Source: Baffinella frigidus (lineage: Eukaryota > Cryptophyceae > Cryptomonadales > Baffinellaceae). Taken from it: DNA of 23,757 nucleotides. The notes beneath the pieces are model-generated. The model made no database searches and was not told the DNA's origin. It saw only the letters and a list, made by a program, of their open reading frames with translations. Positions 1 to 8,413 of the stretch are shown piece after piece. A program made the translations under genes and the position numbers. The stretch is from NCBI GenBank assembly GCA_026770585.1, contig MU646820.1:247386-271142 (forward strand), given 5' to 3'. Numbering within the stretch: position 1 is the first letter of the stretch; the number at the start of each line of letters is the position of its first letter.

Positions 1-16
1 GGGGGGGGGGGGGGGG
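1..16. other. Poly-G run at window edge
   Basis: Sixteen consecutive G at the first bases. A similar G run (11548-11556) and a 25-base C run (10531-10555) flank the N gap inside the window, so this run probably also marks a contig edge or sequencing dropout and not biology. Confidence 0.7.
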
Positions 17-98
17 TAAGAGAGCCCACACAACGGGAGTAGCAGGGCAGGGGAGCCTCATAACCTAATGTCCTGAGACTCGTCTCTCAGGGGGGCAC

Positions 99-2470
99 CT
101 TCCGTTGATGTCGAAGACCTTGTCGAGCAGGGCGCGCGCCTCGAGCTTCTCCGCCGGCGCGACCACCACGTACGCTGACTCCGTCGTCTGGTAATCCTGC
201 CCAACATTTCATGCATGTGTTAAGGGTGTATCCCTTGAGTGGCGGACGGGCGATTAATCGCCCTGACTCGCCCTAGGCAGGTCCTAGGGCCCTACCGTAG
301 GGCGTATGAACCTACTCGCCACTTAAGGGATACGCCTACCGACACCGAATCGGAGGTCTCGGCAGGCTACGTACGCTGACTCCGTCGTTTGGTAATCCTG
401 CCGTTCGGGGTTCAGGGTTCAGGGTGGGTTTGGGGTTCAGGGTTTAGGGTTGAGCGGACCGCACTAAGTGGACCACGTCTGGTAATCCTGTCCCAGAATT
501 TGGGGGGGGGTTGATCGCTCGCTCGCAGGCTGCATTTTTGAGCGCCGAGTGCCATCCGTGCTCCATGTTAAAACAAATGGACCCCTATAAACCACCAAAA
601 TCCAAGGTAGTACAGTCTTAGACAGCGGAAGGGGTGATGTTTTTTTGGTAACGGTGACCGGGGCTCAAATCCGGTATCGGTAACCGGCCTATCCGGTATC
701 GGTAACCGGCCTCGCGAGTGACCAACGTTACCGCCGCGGTAACCGATAACTCAAAAATCGCGTTTTCCCCCTTAAGCGGTAACCCAGGGTCAAGGGCCCT
801 ACTAAGTAGGCGTCAAAGACTCGAAGACTGTAAGATGAAAGACAGCATTACTCGAAAGAATCCTCGTGACTCGGTTTGCCCTGGGGGCGCATTGTCGAAC
901 GTCATGTTGCTGGTGTCGTGCGTCGCGCACATCGCGTAGTAGTTCTGCTCTGTAGATCGGTACCGATCGGGCTCAAATGGCTCCAAGTTTTTTAAGATTA
1001 ACGAGTTACCGTTCTCCCCCTATTCTTCAATTCTCAAGGGGACCCACTGTGTCCGGCTGTGGCCCCCATTCGGTAACCTGGTTACCTCCGGTAACCGTGA
1101 ATCGGCCGAAAACCGGTAACGGTAACCGGACCTCACTCCGCTACCGAGTTACCCCCGTCCCTAGTGGCTTTGCAACTCGCCCCTAGTGGCGCTGTACCGT
1201 ACAGAGCCACGAGGGGCGGGTTACAAAGCCACTAGGGGCGAGTGAAGTGGCCATCGCCTACAAGCTCTGATCCTAACCACGAACCCAGCCAGAAGCAGAC
1301 CCAGCTAGATCATGTACAAGCAGGCTTTTGGCAAGGACAGTCTTGACCCACCTGGTATTCTTTCCACCAGGCTACGCGAACACCTTGCTCTGCCTCAGTT
1401 CAACCGGGCTCCTGGTTAAATGCAATCAGGACTCCGTACAAACTCTCCAATTCAAAGAGCATCTAAACGTATTTAATAAGGGCCCCAGATTTACTAAGGC
1501 AGAGCTAGAACCACCCGGAAAAAAGAGGCAGAGCTAGAACACCCCGAAAAGAAGGTGTGCTTGCCTGGATAGCGATGCCGGTGTTGGTAGAGAACTTCCA
1601 CTTGCTGGAAGGCTTCCGCACGGTTATGAACACCGACGTCCCACGCGGGTTCACCACCTGTGCCGGGACACGCAGGTTTATTGTGTTGACAAACACGACC
1701 GCTGCACGCCACGTGGAGAGGTAGGACGAGGCGAAGGGGCTCGAGCCCAAGTACACCCCGAGGGGTGTATCTAGAAGGAAAACGTCACGCCCGCTAGGAC
1801 AAGCTGCCCATCTGAGAATCTGCCAGACGCATCGGCCTGGTGTTGTCCGCCACGGGGGTGGTCGGAGGCTGATCGGGCCGGCGAAAACCAGGAAGCGCAC
1901 CGACACAAGGTTGGGCGGGGTTCGTTTGCGGTTTTGAAAAAAGCATGGGCTCGAACGAATGCCAGAGGGCAGGGGGGGCACCTCTGCGGTGAACTCGTCG
2001 CCCTGATTCGAGAGCGGGTTCTCGAATCCGCCTCCCCACTTGACCACGCCGCTGCACGTTGTCAACGCCGCGCGTCAGCCCAGACGGTCTTGATGTCGTG
2101 GCAAATCGTGTGTGGGCCAGAGATCAGAGATCAGGGCCAGAGGGACAAGGTGCGCGAAGGCTTTTCTGGGCGGCACGGAGCAGAGATGGTGAGAGAAAGG
2201 CACTCGCCTGTTTTTGGGCTCGCCCCAGCCAACCTGCGGCTGGGCGTTCGCCACGGAACCGGTCGTGAGCGCGAAGGCGGCGGCCCCTTGCAAAAGCACT
2301 CGCCGGGTCACGGCCAGGGCTGTCCTCGAAGGATTTTGCGCATCCTGTTGCTGCATCTGCATGATGAATGCTGGGGAACGAAGAAGCACCCCGCCGGTCG
2401 AGAAGCAGGGGGCCGAAGGGAGGGCGCTGAGCAGAAGCACGCCGAGGAGCAAACCCTCATCTCGCTTCAT
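99..2470 (-). CDS. Thylakoid-lumen-targeted protein, possibly PsbP-like, partial
   Basis: Inferred exons: 2470-2208, 2051-1982, 1819-1565, 196-99; phases agree (2, 0, 0). The ATG at 2470 has A at -3. Residues 1-22 form a signal peptide (MKRDEG, then a Leu-rich core) with Phe at 23, as in secondary red plastids. A basic, Ser/Ala-rich transit region follows. Residues 55-76 are a twin-arginine signal: R56-R57, hydrophobic core, Ala-Asn-Ala before Q77. This implies ER, plastid, then thylakoid lumen through the Tat pathway. The mature part (about 150 residues) has short beta-rich stretches (NPRGTSVFITVRK; SAYVVVAPAEKL) that resemble PsbP-domain proteins; this is a weak inference. Two donors would be GC (CAG|GCGAGT at 2207, CAG|GCAAGC at 1564). 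Exon 4 either splices at 98 or reads eleven more codons to a TAG near 65. The exon 3 acceptor is the least certain. Confidence 0.55.
229..332. mobile_element. MITE-like palindromic element, copy 1
   Basis: Terminal inverted repeats TATCCCTTGAGTGGCG (229-244) and CGCCACTTAAGGGATA (317-332) match at 15 of 16 positions. The element is 104 bp. It holds a perfect 16 bp palindrome (GGGCGATTAATCGCCC, 248-263) and an inner CCCTAC/GTAGGG pair. Similar elements of 105 and 104 bp lie at 4140-4244 and 12419-12522. No coding capacity. Ends in TA, which would suit a TA target duplication. It lies inside the last seen intron of the minus-strand lumenal protein gene. Confidence 0.65.
368..401 (-). repeat. 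Copy of exon 4 start plus its splice acceptor
   Basis: This segment repeats 168-201, which is the first part of exon 4 of the lumenal protein gene together with its acceptor, with one mismatch in about 34 bases. A shorter third copy (about 15 matching bases) lies at 477-495. All three keep the AG|GATTACCA junction on the coding strand. It lies inside the intron and is best read as a tandem duplication that carried the splice site with it. Confidence 0.7.
402..455. repeat. Short TTTAGGG/TTCAGGG-like array
   Basis: Degenerate heptamers of the form GGGTTCA, GGGTTTG and GGGTTTA, G-rich on the plus strand. Since the surrounding gene is on the minus strand, the array is C-rich on the coding strand, like most intronic arrays in this window. 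Confidence 0.6.
655..1135. repeat. GGTAACCGG-rich degenerate repeat region
   Basis: Many copies of GGTAACCGG, GGTATCGGTAACCGG, GTTACC and related words on both strands, for example near 670-720, 735-750 and 1070-1125. GGTAACC is itself palindromic, so the region can fold extensively. No gene seen; it lies within the long intron of the minus-strand lumenal protein gene. Confidence 0.5.
1158..1238. repeat. Near-perfect 81 bp hairpin
   Basis: Two 40-base arms (1158-1197 and 1199-1238) are reverse complements at 35 of 40 positions around a single central base. Each arm holds CCCTAGTGGC near its outer end and a related CCCCTMGTGGC in the middle, so the arm itself looks duplicated. No ORF. Could be a fold-back transposon remnant, related in its TAGTGGC word to the 104 bp elements. 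Confidence 0.65.
1498..1555. repeat. Two-copy tandem repeat of about 27 bp
   Basis: GGCAGAGCTAGAACCACCCG followed by GAAAAAAGA is repeated at once as GGCAGAGCTAGAACACCCCG plus GAAAAGAAG. It lies just past the proposed GC donor at 1564 of the minus-strand gene, within the intron. Confidence 0.6.
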
Positions 2471-3053
2471 CTTGTTTTCCTTGTTGCGCCTGTTGCGAGG
2501 CGGGTCCTTATACCTCCTCTTTTTTGATGTACAGGCAAAATCTGGAGGTTTCTCCGGTCTGCGCCCCGCAGAGAAGGACCCTAGCGGGCGAGGACGACCA
2601 GATCGCCCTGCCCCAGTCAATTTCATGCTCGGATAGTGTGATGGTTGCCATGTGGGTTCGCCCTCGAGTGCCGGCTTCATGGGTCCACCCTTGAGCTCTG
2701 GCTGGGACACACGAACCAGGGGCGAACCGTTGCGTGGAATCCCCAATAAACCTCGCGGGGAAGGTTAGCGTTCCCAACCTCACGCCCGCATCATGGCCGG
2801 CTCGCCCCCTGCCCGGCTCGCACGGTGGAGGGCGCCACAAAGAAAGAAGGAGTGCCGCGCGTGCTTGCTCGACGGACGCTCCTTCTTCTCGCAAACTGTC
2901 TCCCTTGAAGGGGAAGGCTGCATGCTGAAGCGTGTTATGGTAATGCAGTTCCGAAGAGCAGCAGAAGTCTCCCCCTGAAGCGAACGAATTGCCCCGCGGA
3001 GCTTCTTCTTGGCTGATTTTCACGCGTCTGCCCGGGCAAAACGAGCTGCAGTA

Positions 3054-3073
3054 GCTCAGCGCGATCGCTGAGC
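3054..3073. repeat. Short hairpin
   Basis: GCTCAGCG (3054-3061) and CGCTGAGC (3066-3073) are perfect reverse complements around a four-base loop. Its role is not known. Confidence 0.6.
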
Positions 3074-3335
3074 CTGCCATACGCCAGGATGCTGACGCGT
3101 TCGCGTAGCGTTATGAGAAATATGAAGGTTTCTCAGCATGGTGGCAGGTGGGCTGGTGGCAGGTGTGCTCTCTGACGGGTCACTCGTGCCAAGTGTCCTT
3201 TAGTTCTGGGTTGTATTATCTCCAGACGGGAGGTGCCGCCCGCGCGGAGCGCAGCGTACTCCAATCCCCCCTGCACCTCTGGGAGCGCCTGCCAATCCAT
3301 CAGTCCTTCTGGGTTCCCAACTAAACTCTTCTCGA

Positions 3336-3375
3336 GTGTCCGCCTATGTTGGGAGCTCGAAGAACCTCAAGGACC
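3336..3375 (+). repeat. 40 bp dispersed repeat, plus-strand copy
   Basis: Matches the reverse complement of 5352-5391 with about two mismatches in 40. In the minus-strand copy this stretch lies in an open frame reading SAYVESSKNLKDL. Outside the 40 bases similarity fades. Probably fragments of one dispersed element or gene. Confidence 0.6.
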
Positions 3376-3689
3376 GTTAGAAAGGGTGTACATAGGAGCG
3401 GACGTCTAGGCGACTAAGTAGCCATGAGTAGCCAGGAATTAGCCAACTAGGAGTGACTCTGCACGTAAATATATTGTTTCTTCATACTGTCTGTGGTCTG
3501 ATGATAGGGCAGGAGAGGTCACTGGCCTCTCCTGCCGCGTCTCTGGACAAGCAAGCGAGTCCTACAAGACAACGTGGTTGTGACCTGGCGTGGCACTCTG
3601 TTAGTGACCTGGCGTGGCAAACTGGAGCTGGCTGAATCAAGGCTTTGTGAAGGCTTCTCCCCGGGCCACCTGCAACATACAATCTAAAC

Positions 3690-4139
3690 TCTCAACACTA
3701 AACCTTAAACTCTGACCCAACCTTACACCATAAGCCCTAAACCCTAAACCCTAAACCCTAAACCCTAAATACTGAATACTACACCCTACACCCTACACCC
3801 TACACCCTACACGCTACACCCTATACCCTGAACCCTAAACCCTAAACCCTAAACCCTAAACCCTAAACACTGCACCCTACACCCTACACCCTTGACCTCA
3901 AACCCTGAACCCTAAACCCCAAACCCTGAACCCCCAATTCTGAACCACGACCCCTGAACCCTGAACCCTAAACCCCAAACCTTAAACCCCAAACCCTAAA
4001 CCCTAACCCCTTGACCCTAAACCCTAAACCCTAAACCCAAAACCCAAAACCCTACAGCCTACACCCTACATCCTAAAACCTGAAACCTCAACCCAAAAAC
4101 CCCAAACCCTAAAACCCTGAACCAAAAATCCCTGAACCA
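3690..4139. repeat. Degenerate CCCTAAA heptamer array
   Basis: About 450 bases of CCCTAAA, CCCTACA, CCCTGAA, CCCCAAA and similar units, C-rich on the plus strand, with frequent indels. Blocks of one variant follow each other (CCCTACA near 3780-3830, CCCTAAA near 3833-3870). Plant-type telomeric heptamer, but interstitial and decayed. No gene seen. Confidence 0.85.
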
Positions 4140-4244
4140 TATCCCTTAAGTGACCAGTAGGCTCATACGCCCTACCGTAGGACCCTAGGACCTACCTAGG
4201 ACCTCTTGGTGGTCAAATTTGCCTACCTGGTCACTTAAGGGATA
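4140..4244. mobile_element. MITE-like palindromic element, copy 2
   Basis: Terminal arms of 23-24 bases (4140-4162 and 4221-4244) begin TATCCCTTAAGTGACCAG and differ by one inserted base. Total 105 bp. It sits cleanly inside the CCCTAAA array, which shows insertion into or beside that repeat. The interior carries ACGCCCTACCGTAGG, shared with copy 1 in the opposite orientation. Confidence 0.7.
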
Positions 4245-4395
4245 CCCTACATCCTAGACCCTGAACCTTAAAACCCCAAACCCCAAATCCCTAAACCCTC
4301 AACCCTGCACACTAAACCCGGAACCCGGAACCCTGAACCCTGAAACCTAAACCTTTCTTAACCCTAAACCCTAACCCCTCACCCTCAAACCCTTT
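4245..4395. repeat. CCCTAAA-like array, continued
   Basis: The heptamer array resumes after the palindromic element, again C-rich on the plus strand, with units such as CCCTGAA, CCCGGAA and CCCCAAA. No gene seen. Confidence 0.8.
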
Positions 4396-4600
4396 AGGGG
4401 AGCCTTTCCCGAGCGGAAGGGCTCCGCTCGGGCGGTAGAGACACACGGAGACATCGTGTGCGAGTTAGGCTTCCCTGAGAGAAGGACGGAGCCGCACGTG
4501 CAGTGGGCTTACATCTCCTTGTAGTGGACGTGACTGAGTGGACGTGACCTGTGTAAAGTCACTCCGGGATCCTACATGGGGTAATATCACCAGACTCCCC
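4396..4600. repeat. Unidentified ~180 bp repeat, copy A
   Basis: About 80 percent alike to 4888-5068 by eye. Shared words include GAGACACACGGAGACATC, GTGCGAGTTAGGCTT, TAGTGGACGTGACT and GTGTAAAGTCACTCCG. Copy A has an extra GAGTGGACGTGAC direct duplication. It begins with a perfect hairpin (CCCGAGCGGA 4408-4417, TCCGCTCGGG 4423-4432). No ORF, no Pol III A/B boxes recognised. Both copies sit inside heptamer arrays. Confidence 0.65.
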
Positions 4601-4654
4601 CTCACGAGGCTATGGGGGGTGAGTGGATGATCCTATTGGGCTAGTAGCCCCAGA

Positions 4655-4885
4655 CAATCCTAACCCCAAACCCTAAACCTACCCTCAACCTTTACCCTCA
4701 ACCCTAAACCCTAAACCCTAAACCCTAAACCCCACAACTCAAACCCTAAACCCTGAACCCTCAACCCTAAGCTCTAAATGCTACAATTCAAACCCTAAAC
4801 CCCAAAACCTTAACCCCAAACCCTAATCCCTAAATCCTAAACCTCAAACCATAACCCCTAATCCCTCCACCTTAAATTCTCAACC
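4655..4885. repeat. CCCTAAA-like array
   Basis: Degenerate heptamers between the two ~180 bp repeats, C-rich on the plus strand. No gene seen. Confidence 0.8.
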
Positions 4886-4887
4886 CT

Positions 4888-5068
4888 CTGGCGGAAGGGC
4901 ACCGCTTGGGCACCAGAGACACACGGAGACATCATGTGCGAGTTAGGCTTCACTTAGAGGAGGAAAAGACCGCACGTGATGTGGGCTTATATTTCCTTAT
5001 AGTGGACGTGACTATGTGTAAAGTCACTCCGGTCATTCTATCCCACACGGGGTAGTATCCCCAGACGT
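4888..5068. repeat. Unidentified ~180 bp repeat, copy B
   Basis: Second copy of the element at 4396-4600. The leading hairpin has a different pairing here: CTCTGG with CCAGAG outside and GCGG with CCGC inside. This keeps a foldable start although the primary sequence has changed, which hints that structure matters, but two copies are too few to prove it. Confidence 0.6.
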
Positions 5069-5115
5069 AACCCTCGCCTCTCCACTTCTTCAGTCCAAGG
5101 GATTTTGAACAACCC

Positions 5116-5511
5116 CTAGGCGAAGAGACCTAGGACCCTACGGTCAGCAATCCGTAGGTGCAGGGGGATTTCTACGGGTAAGGTAAAGGAAACTCGGGCA
5201 TTTGCTGTCCAAATCCCTTCTAAGCCCGCTGTGTGGTTTCGCCAAGTCTGTAGAAAATATCCAGATCTCGTACTCTTTGTAAAACATCTTTCATGGATGA
5301 AGGGGTTACTCGGGTACAAGGTCACACAATTTAAGATCGACACAACCTTCAGGTCCTTTAGGTTCTTCGAGCTCTCAACATAGGCGGACACCGGAACTTG
5401 TTCTGTAGAAAGGCTATGCTTCCTCACAAAATTGATTTGTACACCTTGATAAATTAAGGTCCACACACCAAAAGGCTTTTTCGGCGGACTTGAGTTTTGA
5501 AAACCGCGCAC
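5116..5511 (-). other. Open frame of uncertain status
   Basis: An uninterrupted minus-strand frame of about 131 codons with no ATG at its head. Composition is protein-like, with few low-complexity stretches, and it holds the 40 bp dispersed repeat (5352-5391) in frame. No family recognised. It could be an exon or a decayed piece of a mobile element. The coding claim is weak. Confidence 0.25.
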
Positions 5512-5566
5512 ACCAGTTTTTCGCGGATCTTAATACAGCGAAAAGGCTTCTACATTCACGACATGC

Positions 5567-6215
5567 GGCGCTGTCCACCGCGACGCACGGCCTAGCAAGG
5601 CTGCACCGCCACGGACCGCTCGACCCCCCCCCACGACCGTGCATCGAGACCTCCCCTTTCTCTGCGCCCCCGAGCCGCTCCCGCGCCAGCAGCTTCGCGT
5701 ACCGTGACCAGCGCCCACGACCGGCCCATGTCTAACAGCACACCGCCCCGCCACCTGTCTGTGAAGAGGGGGAAGGGGATTTTACCATGGACGAAAGGCC
5801 GAGCATGGTGTCTGATGGCTCTTCGCGATTTCGGTCAACAATTGACTTTGCAAAAGTTGTGAGGCTCACAACCTGTTTACAACCACTTTTACTTTCCAAC
5901 GTTCGCAGCTGGGACGGATGGGCGGCGGGGCCTCCAAGCACGAGGCGGCGGTGCCGCAGGCCAAGGAGGGCCGGCTGCGTTCCGCGGCGAAGCGGCCCGA
6001 CCTGGTGCTGGGTCTCCGCCCGGTGATGCTTGTCGAAAAGGCGGCGCAGGAGAGACGGAACGACGATGGCGACAGGCACCCTCCAGCCCCCCTAAGCCAC
6101 TTCTTCCTCCCTCCCTCCCTGACTTCTACACAAGGCAACCTGCCGAGCTGGAGGACGCATACACGGCCAACTTTCCACTGGCGTGCTGGCTTCTCGCGAC
6201 AGCTGTCCCAAATCG
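5567..6215 (+). repeat. Large direct repeat, copy 1
   Basis: Repeats 8414-9062 at a constant offset of 2,847 bases. No difference seen from about 5569 to 6030; from 6031 onward differences become frequent. To the left, ATTCACGACATGCGG is also shared but copy 2 carries about 20 extra bases. The repeat holds a 17 bp palindrome (GTTGTGAGGCTCACAAC, 5856-5872) and the MGGGASK exon. The sharp change in divergence suggests a recent duplication or gene-conversion tract. Confidence 0.9.
5918..6075 (+). pseudogene. Candidate first exon (MGGGASK), copy 1, possibly orphan
   Basis: ATG at 5918 opens a frame whose start, MGGGASK, fits an N-myristoylation signal (G2, S6, K7). It encodes 52 residues, basic and Ala-rich, to GGCGACAG|GC, a possible GC donor at 6076. 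Beyond the identical core, the three differences from copy 2 before this donor (6031, 6055, 6058) are all synonymous (Leu, Arg, Arg); after the donor, differences are frequent. This supports coding. A CCCTAAA array follows at 6235-6615 and I see no second exon, so this copy may be an orphan exon. Confidence 0.4.
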
Positions 6216-6234
6216 CTGGAACATGATGTCGACG

Positions 6235-6615
6235 CTCACCCTAATCCGAAACCCCTACATAGTGAACACTGGACCCTACACCCTAAACCCTGAACTCTGA
6301 ACCTTGCACCCTGAACCCTAATCTCTGCACACTAAATCGTGGAACCTAAACCTCAAACCCTAAACCCCAAACCCTCAACCCTAAACCCTAAACCCTAAAC
6401 CCTAAACCCTAAACCCTAAACCCCAATCCCTGAACCGTAAATCGTAAACTGTAAACCCTACACTCAGTAGCGTTCACATAGACCCCAAAACCCAAGTTCT
6501 GAACTTTCAAACCTAAACCCTAAACATTGAACCCTCATCCCTGACCCTGAACCCTAAACGATATTACCCTGAACCCTGCAACTGAAACCCTAAATCCTCA
6601 AGCTTCAGCCCTTAA
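6235..6615. repeat. CCCTAAA-like array
   Basis: Degenerate heptamers, C-rich on the plus strand, including six clean CCCTAAA units near 6380-6421. It lies downstream of the plus-strand MGGGASK exon. No gene seen. Confidence 0.85.
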
Positions 6616-6627
6616 CCCCAAACACCT

Positions 6628-6725
6628 TCCTGGGCTGTCTGGGTCAGGAGGAGCATTCTGGGCTGACTGGGTGGGGAGATTTCAGGGCCGATTGAGCGGG
6701 GAAGAGCCGTCTTGGCTGAGTGGGT
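6628..6725. repeat. Imperfect minisatellite, about 28 bp period
   Basis: Four diverged units, each beginning with TGGGCTGTCTGGGT, TGGGCTGACTGGGT, GGGCCGATTGAGCG or TTGGCTGAGTGGGT and followed by a G/A-rich tail. Confidence 0.5.
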
Positions 6726-6747
6726 CGCGTGGAAGTGTTTCACCGAC

Positions 6748-6926
6748 GGGACCTACAGGGGTACTGCTCAAGCGAAACGGTTCTGGCAAGAACGAAGCGT
6801 GAAAAAAATGTCCTTAATTTTGAGAACGTGCCTCCGACTTTTTGTCGTGCACGTTCCTAATTTGCAGAACGATCCACCGACCGTTTTCAGAATCCCCGCT
6901 TCTGATGAGTGAGGTACCCCTGTACG
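6748..6926. mobile_element. Short element with TACAGGGGTAC inverted ends
   Basis: CTACAGGGGTACT at the left end is matched in reverse complement by GGTACCCCTGTA at the right end (about 6913-6924). The right end, CTTCTGATGAGTGAGGTACC and following bases, recurs at 12590-12615 inside a Claspin intron with about 24 of 27 bases equal. The inside is AT-richer than its surroundings. No ORF. Probably a small non-autonomous transposon of about 180 bp. Confidence 0.45.
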
Positions 6927-7484
6927 TTCCCTGCCACCTACGTGAAGATTTATGTCCCAAGACAAGATCCTTCCAATCTGAAGGCCTCAACCAGGCCTTC
7001 ATGTATCGGTGGGGACGGTCTCTTCTAGATCTGTGGTGAAAAAAAATCCATGTAGGCGCCTCTGTGTTTCCTGAACGCTAGCCCCCATGTCTCTCTCAGC
7101 CTTGTTCGTCCAACGTCGCGTTCCTCTACTGTAGGACTCTGTGGTGGTCCTCAGGGGTTGCGAGCTCAAGTGTTCGATATAACTCTGTACACACCTATTG
7201 GTGCTGTACACACATGCACAGAGGCGCAACTCGTACAGGTGTACATTGTACATAAAAACATAAAATAGTAGCAACCAAGGACCAATCAAACTAACAAGGC
7301 CGAGAGTTCCAATCAAGGGGCATTATGTGCATCGTCCATTCGTGCTGGACCCCTAACAAAATGCTGTTCGAGGCGTGTATTGCAGTCACAACCGCGACAC
7401 GTAGCCAACAAGCTGAGCTCTTGAAGGAGCGCACAACCTTCTCACAGCAACCCCCCGTGATGATTCATCGACTCATCGATACAT
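6927..7484. other. Spacer without recognised gene
   Basis: I see no convincing gene in this stretch. ORFs on both strands are short and lack family signals. It is less GC-rich than the coding regions, notably 7185-7290. It may include the 3' untranslated region of the minus-strand gene ending at 7485. Confidence 0.35.
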
Positions 7485-8173
7485 TTAAGCCATCTGCTTG
7501 GTCATGCCCGCGGCCGGGGCGACGGCGTAGCTGGACCCGCCGAACGACGCGCCCGTGCCCATGCCGCTGCCACACACACCGTTCTCAGCAAAAACGTCAC
7601 AGGCCGCGATGCACCCGAAACCATCCCAAACATGCAGACAGTCTCGCGCGCTCGCGGTCGCGTTCAACCACATCCTGCAGAAGCACTGCACGGGCGAGAG
7701 TGAAGCTGGCGCATACCGGTGGCCGTAGAAGGGGTGGAGCTTGCAGTCCGGGTCCGCCTTGTAGGAGGTCGGCTCCCAGGTGGGCACCCAGCCCGGGATG
7801 GCGTTCTGCAACCAGCCCGTCCACGTTCAGCTTCCGCGTCCACCTTCGCCAGAAAGCGGGGCAAGCACAACCAACAGTCCACTGAGGGGGGGAAACAGAC
7901 GGAGTGAAGGGGTGAAGGAAGGGAGGGGGCACTCACGCAGACGCCATCGTGGGGGAGGAGCACAACCGGCTGCGCGGACTGGAACTGCAGCGCACGGGAA
8001 TGGGTCAGCACCAGCATCTTCATGCCATGAAAAAAATCCCTTTCAAGTGTGTGCAGCAGTTCCCCTGCTGACTGCATTTCCGCAGACACGTCCTGCCATC
8101 CCGGGTATGATGCCAGCGTAAAAGGTCCGCCGAAACCTCGAGAGGCCAATTTAGGCTGCACAACTTCTGCCAT
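7485..8173 (-). CDS. Cysteine-rich protein of unknown function, two exons
   Basis: Exons 8173-7937 and 7805-7485, phase 0, joined across a 131-base intron with a textbook donor (TGC|GTGAGT) and a good acceptor (GGTTGCAG|AAC). The product would be about 185 residues from the ATG at 8173, ending GMTKQMA before TAA. The first exon holds a Gly/Phe-rich stretch and a hydrophobic strand (QPVVLLPHDG). The second has many Cys and Trp residues (VQCFCRMW, ARDCLHVWDGFGCIAACDVF) and a Gly/Ser/Ala tail, which suggests a disulfide-bonded extracytoplasmic protein. The start is doubtful (poor Kozak). A signal-peptide-like frame (MLSRLSSCWTVATVWL from 8265) lies just upstream in another frame and might be its leader exon. 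Not recognised. Confidence 0.45.
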
Positions 8174-8413
8174 CAAACCGTCCACTCCAACTGGTGCGAG
8201 CCAGCAGTGTTAAGAATTAACCAAACTGTGGCGACGGTCCAGCAGGAAGAAAGCCTGCTCAGCATCCTGAGCCGGCGTGAGCGCTGCTCAGGCCTCCCAG
8301 CGTAGCTGCTGCGCTCAAAAGGGAGATGGGCCGGAACGGCCGCCTCAGCATGGAACCGCGGGTGATCCAGACGCCTCTGCATTCACGGCATGCGGTGCAG
8401 TGGCTCCCACCAC

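Larger units (their letters stand above)
2471..3689. other. Spacer upstream of the lumenal protein gene
   Basis: No gene that I can defend. ORFs in several frames lack conserved features and overlap one another. It holds a hairpin at 3054-3073 (8 bp arms, loop CGAT), a second at 3508-3536 (11 bp arms, 7-base loop), a two-copy direct repeat of TGACCTGGCGTGGCA at 3581-3595 and 3605-3619, and a 40 bp dispersed repeat at 3336-3375. The stretch just above 2470 is presumably promoter for the minus-strand gene; no clear TATA box is seen. Confidence 0.4.

Noticed and set aside
3061-3068. GCGATCGC as a cyanobacterial HIP1 site
   Set aside because: A single octamer within a hairpin in eukaryotic DNA; chance is sufficient.
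4408-4600. tRNA, 5S rRNA or snRNA
   Set aside because: No cloverleaf, A/B boxes or known conserved motifs recognised; only a leading hairpin.
3690-4885. Chromosome end (telomere)
   Set aside because: Units are degenerate, the arrays are interrupted and internal, and unique sequence continues on both sides.
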